The notes beneath the pieces were generated by a model. It worked only from the letters and a program-made list of their open reading frames with translations. It did no database searches and was not told the DNA's origin. From Agreia bicolorata (GTDB taxonomy: Bacteria > Actinomycetota > Actinomycetes > Actinomycetales > Microbacteriaceae): a stretch of 64,000 nucleotides of DNA. This document shows positions 61,392-64,000 of the stretch, piece after piece (the stretch's first letter is position 1; the number at the start of each line of letters is the position of its first letter). The translations under genes and the position numbers were made by a program. Where the stretch lies: assembly GCF_000938265.1 (NCBI RefSeq), contig NZ_JYFC01000005.1, positions 186,001-250,000 of the forward strand. The letters run 5' to 3'.

Positions 61392-62981
61392 TCACTCCGT
61401 GAGGTCGATCTCCTGCAGCGAATCGGCATCGATGGCCGTGCGCAGCTTCTCGAGCAGCTCTTCGGGCGCCGGCGAGTCGACGGTCAGCACGCTGAGCGCC
61501 TTGCCGCCGGCCACGTGACGCGCGATCTGCATTCCGGCGATGTTGATGTTGGCGTCGCCGAACTCCTTGCCGTAGATCGCGACGATGCCGGGGCGGTCGT
61601 CGTAGGTCATGACGATGAGGTGTTCTGCGAAGGGAACCTCAACGTCGTAGCCGTTGATCTCGACGATCTTCTCGATCTGCTTCGTGCCGGTCAGAGTTCC
61701 CGACACCGAGATCTGCGATCCGTCGCTCAGCGCGCCCTCGAGCGTGATGAGGTTGCGGTACTCCTCTGACACCGACTCGGTGATCAGGCGCGTCGTCACG
61801 CCGCGCTGCTCGGCGAGCAGAGGCGCATTGACATAGGAGACCGTCTCGCTGACGACGTTCGTGAAGATGCCCTTGAGTGCGGCCAGCTTGAGAACGCTCA
61901 CGTCGAAGTCGACGATCTCGCCGCGCACGATGACGTCGACGCTGGTGAGTGGGCTGTGCGCGAGGCCCGAGAACACCTGGCCGAGCTTCTCGACCAGGGG
62001 GATACCGGGTCGCACCGTCGGGTCGATGACTCCGCCGGCGACGTTGACGGCATCCGGAACCAGCTCGCCCGACAGGGCCAGGCGAACCGACTTGGCCACG
62101 GAGACACCGGCCTTCTCCTGCGCCTCGTCGGTGGATGCGCCCAGGTGGGGCGTGACCACAACGTTGGGCAGGGCGAGCAACGGCGAGTCGGTGGGCGGCT
62201 CGCTGACGAAGACGTCGAGTCCGGCCCCCGCGATGGTGCCTGCCGTGAGGGCGCGGTAGAGCGCATCCTCATCGATGAGCCCACCGCGGGCCACGTTGAC
62301 GATGAACGAGGTGGGCTTCATCAGCGCCAGCTGCTCGTCGCTGATCATGCCGGTGGTCTCGGGGGTCTTCGGCATGTGGATGGTGATGAAGTCGCTCTGC
62401 GCGAGCAGCTCGTCGAGGCTGAGCAGCGTGACGCCCAGCTGCTGGGCGCGCGCCGAGGTGACATAGGGGTCGTAGGCCACGACATTGGTGCCGAACGCCT
62501 GCATGCGGGCTGTGATCAGCGCGCCGATGCGGCCGAGACCGATGATTCCGATCGTCTTCTCGTAGAGCTCGACGCCGGTGTAGGCGCTGCGCTTCCATTT
62601 GCCGTCGGCCAGGGCCGCGTGTGCGGCCGGGATGTGGCGGGCGAGGCTCAGGATGTGACCGACGGTGAGCTCGGCGGCCGAGATGATGTTCGAGGTGGGC
62701 GCGTTGACCACCATGACCCCGGCTGCCGTGGCCGCCTTGATGTCGACGTTGTCGAGACCCACACCCGCACGGGCCACAACCTTGAGCTTGCGGGCCGCTG
62801 CGATGGCTTCAGCGTCGACCTTCGTGGCGGAACGCACGAGAATCGCGTCTGCGTCGGCGAGCGCGGCGAGCAGCGCCGGTCGATCCGTTCCATCGACGTT
62901 CACCACATCGAAGTCGAGGCCGAGGGCCTCGACGGTGGCGGGCGACAGTTCTTCGGCGATCAAGACAACCGGTTTCGACAC
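61392..62981 (-). CDS. serA: D-3-phosphoglycerate dehydrogenase
   Basis: A 529-residue type I (ACT-containing) enzyme that oxidises 3-phosphoglycerate to start serine synthesis. The N-terminal half has the NAD motif TIGIIGLGRIGALI and the catalytic H in TPHLGAST near residue 280. The ASB and ACT domains (about 310-529) allow serine feedback inhibition. The GTG start at 62981 follows AAGGAT. It is probably regulated by serine allosterically. Confidence 0.95.
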   Translation of the reverse strand: MSKPVVLIAEELSPATVEALGLDFDVVNVDGTDRPALLAALADADAILVRSATKVDAEAIAAARKLKVVARAGVGLDNVDIKAATAAGVMVVNAPTSNIISAAELTVGHILSLARHIPAAHAALADGKWKRSAYTGVELYEKTIGIIGLGRIGALITARMQAFGTNVVAYDPYVTSARAQQLGVTLLSLDELLAQSDFITIHMPKTPETTGMISDEQLALMKPTSFIVNVARGGLIDEDALYRALTAGTIAGAGLDVFVSEPPTDSPLLALPNVVVTPHLGASTDEAQEKAGVSVAKSVRLALSGELVPDAVNVAGGVIDPTVRPGIPLVEKLGQVFSGLAHSPLTSVDVIVRGEIVDFDVSVLKLAALKGIFTNVVSETVSYVNAPLLAEQRGVTTRLITESVSEEYRNLITLEGALSDGSQISVSGTLTGTKQIEKIVEINGYDVEVPFAEHLIVMTYDDRPGIVAIYGKEFGDANINIAGMQIARHVAGGKALSVLTVDSPAPEELLEKLRTAIDADSLQEIDLTE

Positions 62982-63070
62982 GGAGCGGATCCTTCGGTTT
63001 GGCTCTGTAAAGAGGATTTCCGCGAGACAGCGCGGCCAGAAACCATATTAGAGGCAGGCACAATGGGGTG

Positions 63071-63472
63071 ATGACCGATGCGACTCTGACCGTAATAGTG
63101 ACGATCCTGCGCATCGCGATAGCCGTGGTCTTCATCGGCATGGGCATCAATCACTTCGTGCCGAAGTCGGCGCGGGTGATGTCCAAGATGATTCCGCCGA
63201 TTCTGCGCCGCGAGGGCGCGCTCAACCCACTGAACCTGGTCTACCTCACGGGCGTCTGCGAGATCGCGGGCGGCATCGGGCTGCTCGTGCCGCAGACTCG
63301 CCTCGCCGCCGCAATCGCGCTGGTCGTGTTCCTTGCCGCCGTCTTTCCTGCCAACGCTTATGCGGCCGCGAATCGCGAGCGTTTCGGTGCCGTCGCCATC
63401 CCGTTCTGGCCACGACTCGCAGGCCAAATAGTGCTGGCTGCGCTGATCGTGTGGGTGGGCGTTACCGCCTAG
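63071..63472 (+). CDS. DoxX family membrane protein
   Basis: A 133-residue four-helix membrane protein of the DoxX family (helices about 7-25, 55-72, 78-97, 110-128). GMGINHFVPKSARVM and GVCEIAGGIGLLVP are the family motifs. Function is unknown, possibly redox-related. A GTG directly precedes ATG 63071. It overlaps the next gene on the opposite strand by four bases. Confidence 0.86.
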   Translation: MTDATLTVIVTILRIAIAVVFIGMGINHFVPKSARVMSKMIPPILRREGALNPLNLVYLTGVCEIAGGIGLLVPQTRLAAAIALVVFLAAVFPANAYAAANRERFGAVAIPFWPRLAGQIVLAALIVWVGVTA

Positions 63473-63834
63473 AGCCCGCCGAGAAGCAACGACTCGAGAT
63501 CGGCCTTGATCACCATCGCGACAGCGAGGGCGACGAGGAAGACAACAGCTTTCGCCCACGCCGGCAGTCTCCACCCGACGAGGAACCCGAGCGCGTAGGT
63601 GACGATCGGCGCGGCGATCGAACCAACGAAGACCAGCCACGAGACGCCGGAGAGACCGAGGCCGAAGGTGGCGATCGCCTCGAAGAGGTTGGCAACTCCG
63701 ACCCAGACCCAGATGGCGGAGATCAGCGCGAAGAGCAGAGCGATGCCCCAGCCGAGCTTCTTCGAGAAGCTGAGATCGCGAAAGGTCGATCGTGCGGCGG
63801 CGGAGTTCGGAGTTGCAGAGGTGTTCTTGGTCAT
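63469..63834 (-). CDS. Small three-helix membrane protein
   Basis: A 121-residue unrecognised protein with a polar Ser/Thr/Asn N-terminus and three hydrophobic helices (about 27-48, 55-85, 92-112). ATG at 63834 follows AGGAC by six bases. It follows directly on the next upstream partial gene and probably forms an operon with it. Confidence 0.7.
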   Translation of the reverse strand: MTKNTSATPNSAAARSTFRDLSFSKKLGWGIALLFALISAIWVWVGVANLFEAIATFGLGLSGVSWLVFVGSIAAPIVTYALGFLVGWRLPAWAKAVVFLVALAVAMVIKADLESLLLGGL

Positions 63835-63843
63835 GGCGAGGTC

Positions 63844-63999
63844 CTATGCTCCCTGAATGAAGGGCCAGGGCACGAGCACGAAGACTCCGAGCAGCAGCCA
63901 GCCGAGGCGGGATCGCCAGGTTCTCTTCTGCGTCAGCAGCAGGGTGGACACGAACCACAGCGGCGCAGCTGCGATCGAGAGGAACTGGCCGATACGGAA
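63844..63999 (-). CDS. C-terminal part of a membrane protein (cut by window edge)
   Basis: At least 51 residues are open to the right edge and contain two hydrophobic segments, starting FRIGQFLSIAAAPLWF and ending FIQGA. The stop is at 63844-63846. It is the upstream partner of the 121-residue protein. The family cannot be determined. Confidence 0.6.
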   Translation of the reverse strand, partial: FRIGQFLSIAAAPLWFVSTLLLTQKRTWRSRLGWLLLGVFVLVPWPFIQGA

Positions 64000-64000
64000 G

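Overview
This window is high-GC actinobacterial DNA, and the gene content points to the family Microbacteriaceae. The clues are a DUF222 HNH endonuclease, a sortase-type LASTG surface protein, frequent GTG/TTG starts, ATGA/GTGA coupling, PadR and WHG-type TetR regulators, and a chromosomal core of ddl-gpsA-plsC-murA-leuD-leuC, gltX, ilvE, leuB and serA. The assignment is inferred from content; no 16S gene is present.

Layout. 1-2.3 kb: VWA and FHA proteins of a Ser/Thr phosphorylation cluster. 2.3-8.7 kb: a minus-strand run ddl, gpsA, plsC, murA, leuD, leuC (cell wall, phospholipid, leucine). 8.8-10.9 kb: a TerC-family manganese exporter behind a yybP-ykoY Mn riboswitch, and a UPF0114 membrane protein. 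10.9-13 kb: a PadR/DUF4097 operon with its operator, and a GlsB-type stress protein. 13-24.2 kb: two luciferase-like oxidoreductases, tRNA-Glu, a lipid kinase, a TetR/quinone reductase pair, folP with a RibD-C reductase, an iron-box-linked 2OG oxygenase and a GmrSD-like DUF262/DUF1524 nuclease. 24.2-29.7 kb: an RND exporter with its two-component system. 29.8-35.4 kb: a GNAT-AAA+ fusion, the DUF222 HNH protein and a large wall-anchored lamin-tail/esterase-like protein.

The most interesting part is an accessory island at about 35.5-44.7 kb, flanked by a complete MNT nucleotidyltransferase gene and a truncated relative. It carries gamma-butyrolactone-type signalling genes: an NAD-dependent epimerase-like protein, an ArpA/ScbR-like TetR receptor, and an afsA homologue broken by one in-frame TGA. 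Divergent from afsA is a tightly coupled operon: a 20-residue peptide ORF with a near-perfect ribosome binding site, a hairpin, an AurF-type diiron oxygenase with all seven metal ligands, a glutamine-dependent asparagine-synthetase-like enzyme with a PqqD-like C-terminal domain, a HIT protein and an MFS exporter. Two ARE-like sites lie upstream of afsA and of the operon. The simplest reading is a butyrolactone-controlled natural-product locus, possibly making a modified ribosomal peptide; the product is unknown.

44.7-52.5 kb: a kinase-like APH, tRNA-Gln, a thioredoxin-reductase-like protein, gltX, an FAH hydrolase, tandem hairpin repeats, ilvE and leuB. 52.6-61.3 kb: a putative nitrogen-heterocycle salvage/catabolism set (NCS1 permease, deaminase, two XRE-cupin regulators, flavin reductase, flavin monooxygenase, adenosine-deaminase-family protein), then an MFS exporter with its TetR repressor. 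61.4-64 kb: serA, a DoxX protein and small membrane proteins.
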